Below, piece by piece: positions 1-9,239 of a DNA stretch of 64,000 nucleotides. The position numbers and the translations under genes were made by a program. Within the stretch, counting starts at the first letter, position 1; each line of letters starts with the position of its first letter. The stretch comes from Pelagerythrobacter aerophilus. Lineage in GTDB: Bacteria; Pseudomonadota; Alphaproteobacteria; Sphingomonadales; Sphingomonadaceae. The notes beneath the pieces are model-generated. The model did no database searches, was not told the origin of the DNA, and saw nothing but the letters and a program-made list of their open reading frames with translations. Location of the stretch: positions 124,001 through 188,000 of the forward strand of contig NZ_QXFK01000018.1 in the NCBI RefSeq assembly GCF_003581645.1, written 5' to 3'.

Positions 1-755
1 GCGCACGGCTGGCCCTCGCCTCACTCGACGCCGCGACGCAGCTCGCCGTTTCGCAGCGCACGGCCGCCCTCGTTACCGGGCCGATCGCGAAAGCGCGGCT
101 GGCGGAGGTGGGCTTCGCACATCCGGGGCAAACCGAATATGTCGCGGCTGCTTGCGGCGTGACCGCGCAGGACGCGGTGATGATGCTCGCCGGGCCGCAG
201 CTCCGCGCCGTTCCGCTGACCGTCCATGTCGCGCTGGCCGACGTGCCGCGCCTGCTCACCTGCGATCTCATCGTCCGTCGCGCGCGCGTGGTCGCCGCTG
301 CGCTGGAACGCGACTTCGGCCTCGCGCGGCCGCGACTGGCCCTCGCCGGGCTCAACCCCCACGCAGGCGAGGACGGGAAGTTCGGCGACGAGGAGGCGCG
401 GATTATCGCCCCCGCGGTCGAACGCTTGCGGGCCGACGGCATCGACGTCACCGGTCCGCAGCCGGCCGATGCGCTGTTCACCCCGCGCGGCCGCGCGCGT
501 TTCGACGTGGCGCTGGCGATGTATCACGATCAGGCGCTGATCCCGTTGAAGGCGCTCGACTTCGACAACGGCGTGAACGTTACGCTGGGCCTGCCGATCG
601 TCCGCACCAGCCCCGATCACGGGACCGCGTTCGACATTGCCGGTAAGGGTCTTGCCGACCCGGGCGCAACCATCGCCGCGATCCGCATGGCCGGCGAATG
701 CGCCGCGCGCCGGGCGGCGGGATCGGAACCCGCAGGCGCTGGGATCAATTGTTGA
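1..755 (+). CDS. pdxA: 4-hydroxythreonine-4-phosphate dehydrogenase, 3' part (5' end outside window)
   Basis: PdxA oxidises 4-phosphohydroxy-L-threonine with NAD in pyridoxal 5'-phosphate synthesis. The frame is open from base 3, giving about 250 residues of a family that is usually near 330, so the first quarter is missing. Visible motifs are TGPIAK, the three metal-ligand histidine regions (GFAHPGQTEY, MYHDQALIP and TSPDHGTAFDIAGKG) and the GLNPHAGE stretch, all typical of PdxA. It lies 151 bp upstream of rsmA on the same strand. The pdxA-rsmA order is common in proteobacteria and supports the assignment. The family is clear; the gene start lies outside the window. Confidence 0.95.
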   Translation, partial: ARLALASLDAATQLAVSQRTAALVTGPIAKARLAEVGFAHPGQTEYVAAACGVTAQDAVMMLAGPQLRAVPLTVHVALADVPRLLTCDLIVRRARVVAAALERDFGLARPRLALAGLNPHAGEDGKFGDEEARIIAPAVERLRADGIDVTGPQPADALFTPRGRARFDVALAMYHDQALIPLKALDFDNGVNVTLGLPIVRTSPDHGTAFDIAGKGLADPGATIAAIRMAGECAARRAAGSEPAGAGINC

Positions 756-762
756 CGCCCTC

Positions 763-843
763 GGCATCCCAGCGAAAGCTGGGATCGGGTGCAGCAAACT
801 ACGACCGGGCGGCCAGCGATCCCGGCTTTCGCTGGAATGACGG
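763..843. repeat. Inverted pair of REP-like palindromic repeats
   Basis: Two copies of one ~26-bp unit face each other between pdxA and rsmA. The first (763-787) contains a perfect 8-bp stem with a GAAA loop at 766-785 (ATCCCAGC-GAAA-GCTGGGAT). The second (818-843) is its near reverse complement (CGATCCCGGCTTTCGCTGG...). A third copy sits at 9168-9194. Such extragenic palindromes are common in sphingomonads. Here the pair could fold as one larger hairpin in the pdxA-rsmA transcript. Confidence 0.75.
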
Positions 844-906
844 GTAACACGCCGACCAAATCCCCCTTCGACAATCTCGGGCCAAACGGTCTAGGGAACC
901 CGCCAC

Positions 907-1740
907 ATGCCCGACCTCCCACCCTTACGCGAAGTGATCGCGAAGCACGGGCTCAGCGCGTCCAAGGCGCTCGGGCAGAACTTCCTGTTCGATGCGCAGT
1001 TGCTCGACCGCATCGCCGCGGTTCCGGGCGATCTGCACGACAAGGCGGTCCTCGAGATCGGCCCCGGCCCGGGCGGCCTGACTCGCGCGTTGCTCAAGGC
1101 TGGCGCGCGGGTCACGGCGATCGAAATGGACCGCCGCTGCCTCCCCGCCCTGGCCGAACTCGAAGCGGCCTTCCCCGGCCGCCTGCGGGTGATCGAGGGC
1201 GATGCGATGAAGCTCGATCACGACGCGACGATGGGGGAGCCTTACGCCGTCGTCGCCAATCTGCCCTACAACGTCGGCACCGCGCTGTTCGTGCGCTGGC
1301 TCGGCGGCCCGAAGGCAAACGAGAACGCATGGCCCCCACAGTGGACCAGCCTGACGCTGATGTTCCAGCAGGAGGTCGCGCAGCGGATCGTCGCCCAGCC
1401 CGGCACCGGCGCCTACGGCCGCCTGGCCGTGCTCGCCCAGTGGCGCTCGACGGCGCGGCTCGCAATGAAGGTCCACCGCAGCGCCTTCACCCCGCCGCCC
1501 AAGGTGATGAGCGCGATCGTCCATCTCGAACCCGCCGCCATGCCGGAAGGGGTTTCCGCGCCGACGCTGGAGCGCATCACGGAAGCCGCCTTCGGTCAGC
1601 GGAGAAAGATGCTCCGCCAGAGCCTCAAGGGTATGCCGGGGGCGCTGGCAGCGCTGGAGAGGCTCGGCATCGACCCGCAGCGCCGAGCAGAGACGCTGAG
1701 CGTACAGGAGTTCGTGGCAATCGCGCGGGAGCTGTCCTGA
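907..1740 (+). CDS. rsmA: 16S rRNA (adenine1518-N6/adenine1519-N6)-dimethyltransferase RsmA (KsgA)
   Basis: RsmA dimethylates the two adjacent adenosines in helix 45 of 16S rRNA, using S-adenosylmethionine, late in small-subunit assembly. At 277 residues it has the usual length. The N-terminal [10 protein letters not shown] motif, the SAM-binding [12 protein letters not shown] segment and the target-base motif NLPYNV are all present, as is the C-terminal [11 protein letters not shown] helix that follows the methyltransferase core. The ATG at 907 matches the normal family N-terminus. It follows pdxA with the palindromic repeat pair in between and is followed by a strong hairpin. Confidence 0.97.
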   Translation: MPDLPPLREVIAKHGLSASKALGQNFLFDAQLLDRIAAVPGDLHDKAVLEIGPGPGGLTRALLKAGARVTAIEMDRRCLPALAELEAAFPGRLRVIEGDAMKLDHDATMGEPYAVVANLPYNVGTALFVRWLGGPKANENAWPPQWTSLTLMFQQEVAQRIVAQPGTGAYGRLAVLAQWRSTARLAMKVHRSAFTPPPKVMSAIVHLEPAAMPEGVSAPTLERITEAAFGQRRKMLRQSLKGMPGALAALERLGIDPQRRAETLSVQEFVAIARELS

Positions 1741-1748
1741 CGGCTACA

Positions 1749-1788
1749 CCCCGCCGGCGGACATCTCTGCGAATGTCCGCCAGCGGGG
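1749..1788. terminator. Hairpin between convergent rsmA and OmpA-family gene
   Basis: A 16-bp stem with one mismatch (CCCCGCcGGCGGACAT ... ATGTCCGCCaGCGGGG) starts 9 bp after the rsmA stop, between two convergent genes. No clear T-run follows on either strand, so it may act bidirectionally or only protect 3' ends. Confidence 0.5.
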
Positions 1789-1843
1789 CGCTTCAAGTCA
1801 GGCCGGTCGTTGCGGGGCGGGCACGGCCCACCCCACTCGCAGC

Positions 1844-2725
1844 TTAGAGGCCTTCGACGCTCTTGCTGACCAGGATATTCACCGCGACGCGGCGGTTCTG
1901 CGCCTTGCCGTCGGGAGTGCTGTTGTCCGCCAGCGGATCGGCTTCGGCCATCCCGGTCGGGGTAAGCATGCGATACGGCGCCCAGCCGCAGGCCTGCTGC
2001 AGATAATTGACGACGCGGCTGGCCCGCTTCTCGCTGAGCTGCTGATTGAACTCCTGGCTGCCGGTCGAATCGGTGTAGCCGACGACCAGCATCAGGGCGT
2101 TCTCGGTCGCGTCGGCCTGGGCCGCGGCGGCACAGAGATCCGCCTTGGCCTGTTCGGACAGGACCGCCTTGCCCACGTCGAAGTGCACGTTCGTCGTGCC
2201 CTTGATGTTGTACTTGTCGATGTCGCCCATGCGGCCGCGCAGCGCCTCGGTCGCCGCGGTCTGTTCGGCGAAGCCCTGGGCAGTGCCGTTGCGAATCATC
2301 GACGCGGTGCGGAGATCCTTGTTCTTGAGATCGATCTTGCTTGCGATCAGACCGCCGCCCCATTCCACGGTTTCGACCGAAACCGGCAGACCGTTGAGCA
2401 ACGCATCGGCGGCGAGCTTGTCGCGGTCGAGGCCCAGGAAGCCGCCGCTGGACTTGATCTCGGTGACCTGACCCACGGCGATGACCGTGTTGGTGCCGTC
2501 GGCACCGGTGACCTGCACCTTGTCCCCTTCGCGCGCGGAGATGATGCCTTCGATCTCGGGACCTTCGGGCAGCCCGGTCAGATCGTCCGGAAGCGAGCCA
2601 TACACGGTCGTCACGTACTCACCCTCCGGCGCTTCCTGCTGCTGGGCATAGGCGCTGCCCGAAGCCGAGACAGAAAGCATTGCTAGCAGGAAGAGACCCT
2701 TCGGCCTGTTGGAAATGAAACTCAT
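1844..2725 (-). CDS. OmpA-family outer membrane protein
   Basis: This is a 293-residue exported protein. An N-terminal signal peptide ends near ASGSAYA-QQQ. The middle region (about 45-165) is not a recognisable beta barrel. The C-terminal half is an OmpA peptidoglycan-binding domain with NVHFDVGKAVLSEQAK, VGYTDSTGSQEFNQQLSEKRA and the closing GKAQNRRVAVNI. Such proteins tether the outer membrane to the cell wall. The start at 2725 is supported by AAGGAG about 8 bp upstream. The gene is monocistronic and convergent with rsmA. The domain is clear; the role of the N-terminal half is unknown. Confidence 0.9.
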   Translation of the reverse strand: MSFISNRPKGLFLLAMLSVSASGSAYAQQQEAPEGEYVTTVYGSLPDDLTGLPEGPEIEGIISAREGDKVQVTGADGTNTVIAVGQVTEIKSSGGFLGLDRDKLAADALLNGLPVSVETVEWGGGLIASKIDLKNKDLRTASMIRNGTAQGFAEQTAATEALRGRMGDIDKYNIKGTTNVHFDVGKAVLSEQAKADLCAAAAQADATENALMLVVGYTDSTGSQEFNQQLSEKRASRVVNYLQQACGWAPYRMLTPTGMAEADPLADNSTPDGKAQNRRVAVNILVSKSVEGL

Positions 2726-3029
2726 TACGTTACTCCTTGATCTACATCAGCCGGCCCTGCGTGCCCGGCTGTCGAGACCCCCCTCTTCACGCAGCATGTC
2801 ACGCGGCGCACACGCGCCGTATCAACTCTGCGGAGGCCCCGGCTGTTCAGGTTACCCTTTCCCGCAGATGAACATTCGGGACGGAACCGCTCGTTGTGCG
2901 GGTAATCCGGGCGCATCCTGCGATGAACCGAGGCAACGCGGCGTAGGACATCCGGACCGCAAGGCCCGTAACATAGGTAAAAACCGGCGCGGGTTGCCTC
3001 CGCCCCTCTGTGAACGACTCAGCGAAAAG
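2726..3029. other. Intergenic region upstream of the OmpA-family gene
   Basis: This 304-bp stretch lies between the OmpA-family start and the glcB stop, both on the minus strand. It contains the OmpA Shine-Dalgarno and presumably its promoter, plus a short GC-rich inverted repeat (ACGCGGCG ... CGCCGT). I see no coding frame with a believable start and no RNA gene. Confidence 0.5.
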
Positions 3030-5129
3030 CTATCCCCGTTTCTTCGCCGCGCGCCATTCGTGCAGCAGCGGTTCGGTATAGCCGCTCGGCTGCTCGACGC
3101 CCTTGAACACGAGGTCGCAGGCGGCGCGAAACGCCGGGCCTTCCTCGTTGCCGGCGAGCGGGATGTAAGCCGGATCTCCCGCGTTCTGCGCGTCGACCTT
3201 GGCGGCCATCCGACGCAGGCTATCCATCACCTGCTCTCGCGTGCAGACGCCGTGGAGCAGCCAGTTGGCCATGTGCTGGCTGGAGATGCGCAGCGTCGCG
3301 CGGTCTTCCATCAGGCCGACGTCGTGGATATCGGGCACCTTGGAGCAGCCGACGCCCTGGTCGATCCAGCGTACCACGTAACCGAGCAGCCCTTGTGCGT
3401 TATTGTCGAGCTCCTCGCGCACCTCACCGTCGGACCAGTTCGTCCCGTCCGCGAGCGGGATTGTCAGCAGAGCGTCCAGCCCCGGCGCTTCGCCCAGTTC
3501 CCGCTGCGCCGCGAAGACATCGAATTGGTGGTAATGCAGCGCATGGAGCGTCGCGGCGGTCGGGCTCGGCACCCAGGCAGTGTTCGCTCCGGCCTTCAGA
3601 TGGTCGATCTTCTGCTCCAGCATGTCGCGCATCATATCGGGCGCGGCCCACATGCCCTTGCCGATCTGCGCCTTCCCCGAGAGCCCGCAGGCAAGCCCGA
3701 TGGCGACGTTGCGCTTCTCGTAGGCATCGAGCCAGGCGCTCGACTTCATCGCACCCTTGCGGATCATCGGCCCCGCCTGCATCGAGGTGTGGATCTCGTC
3801 CCCCGTGCGGTCGAGGAAGCCGGTGTTGATGAACACGATCCGGTCCTTCACCGCGCGGATGCAGGCGGCGAGATTGGCGCTGGTGCGCCGCTCCTCGTCC
3901 ATAACACCGACCTTGATCGTGTGGCGCGGCAGGCCGAGCAGGTCCTCCACCCGGTCGAACAAGTCGTTGGTGAAGGCGCATTCCTCCGGCCCGTGCATCT
4001 TCGGCTTGACGATATAGATGCTACCCGTGCGGCTGTTGCGGCAGGTCGCATGGCCCCCGACGTCGAGCGCGCCGATCGCCGAGGTGAACACCGCGTCGAT
4101 CACCCCTTCGGGCGCCTCCGCGCCGCTCGCGAGGCGGACCGCCGGGGTGGTCATCAGATGGCCGACATTGCGCACGAACAGCAGGCTGCGGCCCGGCAGG
4201 CCCCCATCGCTGCCGTCGTGCGCGGTGTAGCGCTTGTCGGGCGCGAGCTTGCGGGTGAGGCGCTGTCCGCCCTTTTCGAAGCTCTCCTCCAGATCGCCGC
4301 GGATCACCCCGAGCCAGTTGCGGTAGGCGAGCGCCTTGTCCTCACCATCGACAGCCGCGACCGAATCCTCGCAATCGCAGATCGTCGTCAGCGCGGATTC
4401 GAGCACGACATCGGCGATGCCCGCCGGGTCATCTCTGCCCACCGGGTGTTCGCGGTCGACGACGATTTCGATATGCAGCCCGTTATTGACCAGCAGCGGC
4501 CCCCGCTCGGTCCGTCCCGCGAACTGCGACGGATCGGCGAGCGGGATGTCGCCCGAAAGATCGGTCAGATCGGCCCAGCTTCCCTCGGTCAGCGGCACGG
4601 CATCGTCGAGGAACGCTCGCACCCGCGCGACCACCGCGGCGCCCCGTGCCGGATCGTACCCGCCCGGCTTCGCCGGCGGCGCATCGAGCGCGTCGGTGCC
4701 ATAGAATGCGTCGTAGAGGCTCCCCCAGCGGGCATTGGCCGCGTTGAGCAGGAAACGCGCGTTGAGCACGGGAACCACGAGCTGCGGGCCGGCCATGGTC
4801 GCGATCTCAGGATCGACGTTCTCGGTCCCGATCGCGAACGGCGCCGGCTCCGGGACAAGATAGCCGATTTCCTCCAGGAACGCCCGATAGGCCTCCGCAT
4901 CGTGCGGTTTCTCCCGCCGCTCCCGGTGCCAGGCGTCGATTCTGGCCTGCAGATCCTCGCGCTTCGCCAGCAACGCCCGGTTGCGCGGAGCAAGGTCCGC
5001 CAGCAACTCGGCGAACCCGCGCCAGAACGCGTCCACATCGCGCCCGAGCACAGGCAGAACTTCGCGCTCCAGCAGGTCGGCCAGAGCAAAGTGGACCTTC
5101 AATCCGGCCCGTTCGATCACTTCGGTCAT
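3030..5129 (-). CDS. glcB: Malate synthase G
   Basis: Malate synthase G condenses glyoxylate with acetyl-CoA to malate, the second step of the glyoxylate bypass. The 699 residues fit the long G isoform (about 720) rather than the ~530-residue A isoform. Conserved stretches include [17 protein letters not shown], the [14 protein letters not shown] segment with active-site acidic residues, [39 protein letters not shown] and KGMWAAPD. No isocitrate lyase gene lies in the window. The gene is divergent from the M20 hydrolase, with 149 bp between starts. Confidence 0.97.
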   Translation of the reverse strand: MTEVIERAGLKVHFALADLLEREVLPVLGRDVDAFWRGFAELLADLAPRNRALLAKREDLQARIDAWHRERREKPHDAEAYRAFLEEIGYLVPEPAPFAIGTENVDPEIATMAGPQLVVPVLNARFLLNAANARWGSLYDAFYGTDALDAPPAKPGGYDPARGAAVVARVRAFLDDAVPLTEGSWADLTDLSGDIPLADPSQFAGRTERGPLLVNNGLHIEIVVDREHPVGRDDPAGIADVVLESALTTICDCEDSVAAVDGEDKALAYRNWLGVIRGDLEESFEKGGQRLTRKLAPDKRYTAHDGSDGGLPGRSLLFVRNVGHLMTTPAVRLASGAEAPEGVIDAVFTSAIGALDVGGHATCRNSRTGSIYIVKPKMHGPEECAFTNDLFDRVEDLLGLPRHTIKVGVMDEERRTSANLAACIRAVKDRIVFINTGFLDRTGDEIHTSMQAGPMIRKGAMKSSAWLDAYEKRNVAIGLACGLSGKAQIGKGMWAAPDMMRDMLEQKIDHLKAGANTAWVPSPTAATLHALHYHQFDVFAAQRELGEAPGLDALLTIPLADGTNWSDGEVREELDNNAQGLLGYVVRWIDQGVGCSKVPDIHDVGLMEDRATLRISSQHMANWLLHGVCTREQVMDSLRRMAAKVDAQNAGDPAYIPLAGNEEGPAFRAACDLVFKGVEQPSGYTEPLLHEWRAAKKRG

Positions 5130-5278
5130 TCGTCCTCACACAGTGCGTAGCGCGCGAAAAATTCCCGCGCATTCCTGACAGCATCCCGGGGAGGAGGACG
5201 AAACGCGCTATGGCCAAGCGGCGCGCGGATTGCAACGGGGTTGGACTGGCCGCGCGGCCAAGCTAGAGGCAGTTGCGG

Positions 5279-6487
5279 ATGAAACCGGATAATGACAGCG
5301 CAGCCATTCTCGAGGCGATTGACCAGCAGGCGATGCTGGACCAGGTGCAGGCCTGGAGCACAATCAACACCGGCACCGACAATCTCGAGGGGCTGACACG
5401 GCAGGCCGATGCGCTGGCGGAGGCGTTCTCCGCGCTGCCGGGCGAGATCGCGCTGGTCGATCCCGCGCCCGTCACCGCCATCGCCGCCGACGGACACGAG
5501 GTCGAGCGGCGGTTCGGTCAGCACTTTGTGCTCCGCGTCCGGCCCACGGCCGAACGGCGCCTGCTGCTGACCGGGCATATGGACACCGTGTTCCCCGTCG
5601 ACCACCCGTTCCAGCAGCAACGCTGGATCGACGACGAGACTCTCAACGGTCCCGGCCTCGCCGACATGAAGGGCGGCATCGCGGTGATCCTCCACGCGCT
5701 CAAGGCGTTCGAGGCGAGCGGCGACGCACACAAGCTCGGCTACGACGTGATGATCAATTCGGACGAGGAGACCGGCTCGCTCGCCTCCGCGCCCCTGATC
5801 GAGGAGCTGGCGCGCGGCAAGTACGCTGCGCTGACTTACGAACCCTCTGCCCTGCCCGACGGGACGCTGGCGCATGCGCGCGGCGGCAGCGGCAACTACT
5901 CGCTCACCGTCACCGGCCGCTCGGCTCACGCCGGGCGCAACCCGGAGGACGGACGCAACGCGATCGTCGCGGCGGCGGCGTTGGTGCTCGGCCTCAAGCG
6001 GCTCCAGAATGCCGAATGCCCGGTCAATCCCGCGAAGATCGAGGGCGGATCGGCCAACAACGTCGTGCCCGACCACGCGGTGCTGCGGTTCAACATCCGG
6101 CCCAAGAGCCCCGATGCCGCCCAGGCCTTCGAAACCGGCCTCGCCGCGCTGATCGGCGAAGTGCAGCAGGCCCACGAAGTCGCGGTCCACCGCCACGGCG
6201 GCATCACCCGGCCGCCCAAGCCGGTCGACCGCCGGGCGCAGAAGCTGTTCGACCTCGTGCGCGACTGCGGCGCCGCACTCGGGCAGGAGATCGGCTGGAA
6301 GTCGACCGGCGGCGTGTGCGACGGCAACAATATCGCCGCCACCGGCGTGCCCGTGGTCGACACCATGGGCGTGCGCGGCGGCGCGATCCATTCGCCCGAC
6401 GAGTTCCTGATCGTGTCCTCACTCGCCGAACGCGCCGCGCTCAGCGCGCTCGTGCTTCGCAAGCTTGCCAACGGAGACCCGCTTTGA
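5279..6487 (+). CDS. M20-family metallohydrolase linked to the arginine succinyltransferase cluster
   Basis: This is a zinc-dependent hydrolase of the M20/ArgE/DapE/CPG2 family, about 402 residues. The metal-site motifs are visible: LLTGHMDTVFP (His and Asp near 100-102), GPGLADMKGG, NSDEETGS (general base and ligand glutamates) and the C-terminal GAIHSPDE histidine. The dimerisation domain includes TGRSAHAGRNPEDGRNA. I chose the ATG at 5279, with AGAGG 9 bp upstream, over an in-frame TTG at 5273. Its TGA overlaps the TTG start of astA by four bases, so it is probably translated with the arginine catabolic genes. Related M20 enzymes remove succinyl or acetyl groups from amino acids, which suggests but does not prove an AstE-like role. 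Confidence 0.88.
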   Translation: MKPDNDSAAILEAIDQQAMLDQVQAWSTINTGTDNLEGLTRQADALAEAFSALPGEIALVDPAPVTAIAADGHEVERRFGQHFVLRVRPTAERRLLLTGHMDTVFPVDHPFQQQRWIDDETLNGPGLADMKGGIAVILHALKAFEASGDAHKLGYDVMINSDEETGSLASAPLIEELARGKYAALTYEPSALPDGTLAHARGGSGNYSLTVTGRSAHAGRNPEDGRNAIVAAAALVLGLKRLQNAECPVNPAKIEGGSANNVVPDHAVLRFNIRPKSPDAAQAFETGLAALIGEVQQAHEVAVHRHGGITRPPKPVDRRAQKLFDLVRDCGAALGQEIGWKSTGGVCDGNNIAATGVPVVDTMGVRGGAIHSPDEFLIVSSLAERAALSALVLRKLANGDPL

Positions 6488-7500
6488 CTTTCGCCTTGCG
6501 CGCCGCGCGCACCGACGACCTCGAGCCGATCTACGAAATGGCCAAGCTCACCGGCGGCGGGTTCACCAACCTGCCGCCCGATCGCGACGCGCTCTCCGCC
6601 AAGCTCGACCGCGCAGCCAAGGCCTTCGCGCGCACCGACGACGCGCTCGGCGACGATCAGTTCGTGCTCGTGCTCGAAAATACCGCGACCGGCGAGGTCC
6701 GCGGCACCTGCCAGCTCTTCACTCAGGTCGGTCAGCAATGGCCGTTCTATTCCTACCGCCTGACGACCCTGACGCAGCACTCGCAGGAGCTGAACCGCAC
6801 GGTGCGCGCGGAACTGCTCAGCCTCGTGACTGACCTGGAGGGATGCAGCGAAGTCGGCGGCCTGTTCCTCCACCCGGGCGAGCGCGCCGGCGGCCTCGGC
6901 CTGCTGCTCGCGCGTAGTCGCTATCTGTTCATCGCCATGCATCGCCGGCGCTTCGCCGACCGCGTGCTGGCGGAGCTGCGCGGGATCATCGACGAGCGCG
7001 GCGGATCGCCGTTCTGGGATGGCGTCGCGGGGCGCTTCTTCGGAATGAGCTTCCAAGAAGCCGACTATTTCAACGCGATCAACGGCAACCAGTTTATCGC
7101 CGACCTGATGCCCAAGCATCCGGTCTATGTCGCGATGCTCGACGACGATGCGCGCAGCGTGATCGGCTTGCCGCATCCATCGGGCCGGGCGGCGATGAAG
7201 ATGCTGGAGAACGAGGGCTTCGCCTATGAAGGCTATGTCGATATCTTCGACGGCGGCCCGACGATGACCGCACGCACCGATCAGGTGAAGAGCGTGGTCG
7301 AGGCACGCCGGCACCGGGTCGAGCGGTGCGATCTCGAATATGGCGAGCGCGCGATCATCGCCACCGGATCGCTGGATGGCTTCCGCTCTGCCTATGGCAT
7401 ACGCGAAATCACCCCCGAAGGTGCGCTGGCGATCGACGAGACGGCAGCGAAGGCGCTGGGTGTAAGCGCGGGCGACGAAGTGTGGAGCGTGGCGCGGTGA
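6484..7500 (+). CDS. astA: Arginine N-succinyltransferase
   Basis: AstA transfers succinyl from succinyl-CoA to arginine, the first step of the ammonia-producing AST pathway. The 338-residue product begins TFALRAARTDDLEPIYEMA and contains family stretches such as GGFTNLP, GEVRGTCQLF, PFYSYRLTTLTQHSQELNR, EVGGLFLHPGER, FWDGVAGRFFGM and GNQFIADLMPKHPVY. The start is TTG at 6484, overlapping the upstream stop as TTGA. The frame is open further upstream, but that part is only the shadow of the M20 gene. astB follows after 37 bp. Confidence 0.95.
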   Translation: MTFALRAARTDDLEPIYEMAKLTGGGFTNLPPDRDALSAKLDRAAKAFARTDDALGDDQFVLVLENTATGEVRGTCQLFTQVGQQWPFYSYRLTTLTQHSQELNRTVRAELLSLVTDLEGCSEVGGLFLHPGERAGGLGLLLARSRYLFIAMHRRRFADRVLAELRGIIDERGGSPFWDGVAGRFFGMSFQEADYFNAINGNQFIADLMPKHPVYVAMLDDDARSVIGLPHPSGRAAMKMLENEGFAYEGYVDIFDGGPTMTARTDQVKSVVEARRHRVERCDLEYGERAIIATGSLDGFRSAYGIREITPEGALAIDETAAKALGVSAGDEVWSVAR

Positions 7501-7537
7501 TGCTTCGATCTCACTCCTCATCGGTGCGAATCATCTC

Positions 7538-8785
7538 ATGACCCACGTCGAGATCAACTTCGATGGCATCGTCGGCCCGAACCACAACTACGCCGGACTC
7601 AGCCTCGGCAATATCGCCAGCGCAAGTCACCGGGGTGACCCGTCGTACCCGCGGGCGGCGGCGCTTCAGGGGCTGGCGAAGATGCGCGGCAACATGGCGC
7701 GCGGCCTGACGCAAGGGTTCCTGCTTCCTCTGCCCCGCCCAAACGACGGTCTATTGGCGCGCCTCGCGGTGGACGAGACGGCGGACCGCGCGTTGCTCGC
7801 TGCCGCATGGTCGGCGAGTTCGATGTGGACCGCCAATGCCGCGACCGTCAGCCCGGCACCCGATACGGCCGACGGGCGATGCCATCTGACGCCCGCCAAT
7901 CTTTCGACCATGCTGCACCGCGCGCAGGAGTGGCCCGACACGAAGCGTCAGCTCGACATCGCCTTTGCCGATACAGCGTACTTCGCCATCCACGAAGCCA
8001 TCCCGCCGAGCTTCGGCGACGAAGGCGCCGCCAACCACATGCGCTTCTGCGAAGGGCACGGCGCGCCGGGAGTGGAGGTGTTCGTCTATGGCCGTCCGGG
8101 CGGCAAGTTCCCCGCGCGCCAGCACGAGCAGGCGAGCCGTGCGGTGGCGCGCCTCCACGGACTCGATCCCGAACGCACCGTCTTCATCGAGCAGAACCCT
8201 GCGGCGATCGAAGCGGGCGCGTTTCACAACGACGTGGTCGCCGTTGCGAACGAACGGGTGCTGTTCACCCACGAACAGGCTTTCGCCGATCAAACCGGCG
8301 CCTGCGACGCGATCCGCGCGAAGTTTCCCGCGCTCGAGGTGGTCGAGGTCCCGGCAAGCGCGGTCAGCCTTGAAGAAGCCATCGGCACCTATCTGTTCAA
8401 CGCGCAGCTTCTGACCCTTCCCGCTGGTGAGATGGCGCTCGTGGTGCCGGAGGAATGCCGCGAAAGCCCGGCCGTGTGGGGCTGGTGCGAAAGCATGCTG
8501 GCGAGCAACGGCCCGATCCGGCAGGTCATTCCCGTCGACGTGCGTCAGTCGATGGCCAACGGCGGGGGACCGGCCTGCCTGCGTCTGCGGGTAGTCGCCG
8601 ACCCGGCAACAATCGATCCGCGCTTCCTGCTCGACGAGGCAAAGGCCGAGCGGATCGAGAGGGCGATCGCAGCCACCTGGCCCGAGCAGATCGATCCAGC
8701 CGATATCGGCAACGTTGCGCTGGCCCGCGACGTGCGTTCTGCGCGCGCGTCCCTCCTTGAAACACTCGGATTATCGGACCTCTAG
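7538..8785 (+). CDS. astB: N-succinylarginine dihydrolase
   Basis: AstB hydrolyses N2-succinylarginine to N2-succinylornithine, CO2 and two ammonia, the second AST step. The 415-residue protein opens with the conserved EINFDGIVGPNHNYAGLS. It keeps the expected catalytic pieces of this amidinotransferase-fold family: a histidine in GAANHMRFC, a second in GAFHNDVVAVAN, and the nucleophile cysteine in NGGGPACLRLRV. The ATG at 7538 gives the normal N-terminus. It is the last ast gene here; astC, astD and a classical astE are not in the window. Confidence 0.96.
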   Translation: MTHVEINFDGIVGPNHNYAGLSLGNIASASHRGDPSYPRAAALQGLAKMRGNMARGLTQGFLLPLPRPNDGLLARLAVDETADRALLAAAWSASSMWTANAATVSPAPDTADGRCHLTPANLSTMLHRAQEWPDTKRQLDIAFADTAYFAIHEAIPPSFGDEGAANHMRFCEGHGAPGVEVFVYGRPGGKFPARQHEQASRAVARLHGLDPERTVFIEQNPAAIEAGAFHNDVVAVANERVLFTHEQAFADQTGACDAIRAKFPALEVVEVPASAVSLEEAIGTYLFNAQLLTLPAGEMALVVPEECRESPAVWGWCESMLASNGPIRQVIPVDVRQSMANGGGPACLRLRVVADPATIDPRFLLDEAKAERIERAIAATWPEQIDPADIGNVALARDVRSARASLLETLGLSDL

Positions 8786-8880
8786 GGCGCTTGGACGGCG
8801 CGCGGGGAACTCTTACTCTCGCAATCCTGTTGGCCGTTGTGGGGCGATGGACGCCGCCCGCAGCAGATGAGAGGGTGCGA

Positions 8881-9135
8881 ATGTTCAGGAAGATCGGCCG
8901 GCTGTTCGTCATCAAGACGCGCACCGAAGCCTATCTTATCATCTACGCGCTCGCGCTCGGCGCCACTGCGCGCGGTTCGGCGTATCTCACGCAATACCCT
9001 GGCTGGGGCGGCAAGCTGCTGTTCCTCGCCTGCACGGGCGCGGTGTTCCTTGCCGGCGCGAAGATCCTCGATGCCCTGCGCTACGAGCGCGAGCGGCGGG
9101 AAGCTGCACCCTCTTCGCGATCCCCTACCTCCTGA
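8881..9135 (+). CDS. Small conserved membrane protein
   Basis: This 84-residue protein begins MFRKIGRLFVIKTRTEAY and has two hydrophobic segments (LIIYALALGATA and LLFLACTGAVFLAGA) joined by a loop with YPGWGGK, ending in a charged, low-complexity tail. The ATG at 8881 has a good GAGAGGG ribosome site. An in-frame TTG-type start 90 bp upstream is less convincing. The sequence resembles a small protein often seen in sphingomonads, but its function is unknown. It stands alone between astB and the tmRNA gene. Confidence 0.75.
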   Translation: MFRKIGRLFVIKTRTEAYLIIYALALGATARGSAYLTQYPGWGGKLLFLACTGAVFLAGAKILDALRYERERREAAPSSRSPTS

Positions 9136-9167
9136 CGCCAGGCGGCGACATCCGACCCGGCGGGAAG

Positions 9168-9194
9168 CGATCGCGGCTTTCGCTGGGATGACGG
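9168..9194 (+). repeat. Third copy of the REP-like palindrome
   Basis: CGATCGCGGCTTTCGCTGGG followed by ATGACGG matches the right-hand copy in the pdxA-rsmA gap (818-843) with few changes and the same orientation. It lies just after the stop of the small membrane gene. Confidence 0.65.
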
Positions 9195-9239
9195 CAAACG
9201 GGAATTGACGGAAAGAATGGGTGGGGGATTCTGTTGCTA

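Noticed and set aside
2709-5150. 813-codon open frame on the plus strand opposite glcB
   Set aside because: It is antisense to malate synthase G, has no family similarity and an Arg/Ala/Asp-rich composition typical of high-GC shadow frames.
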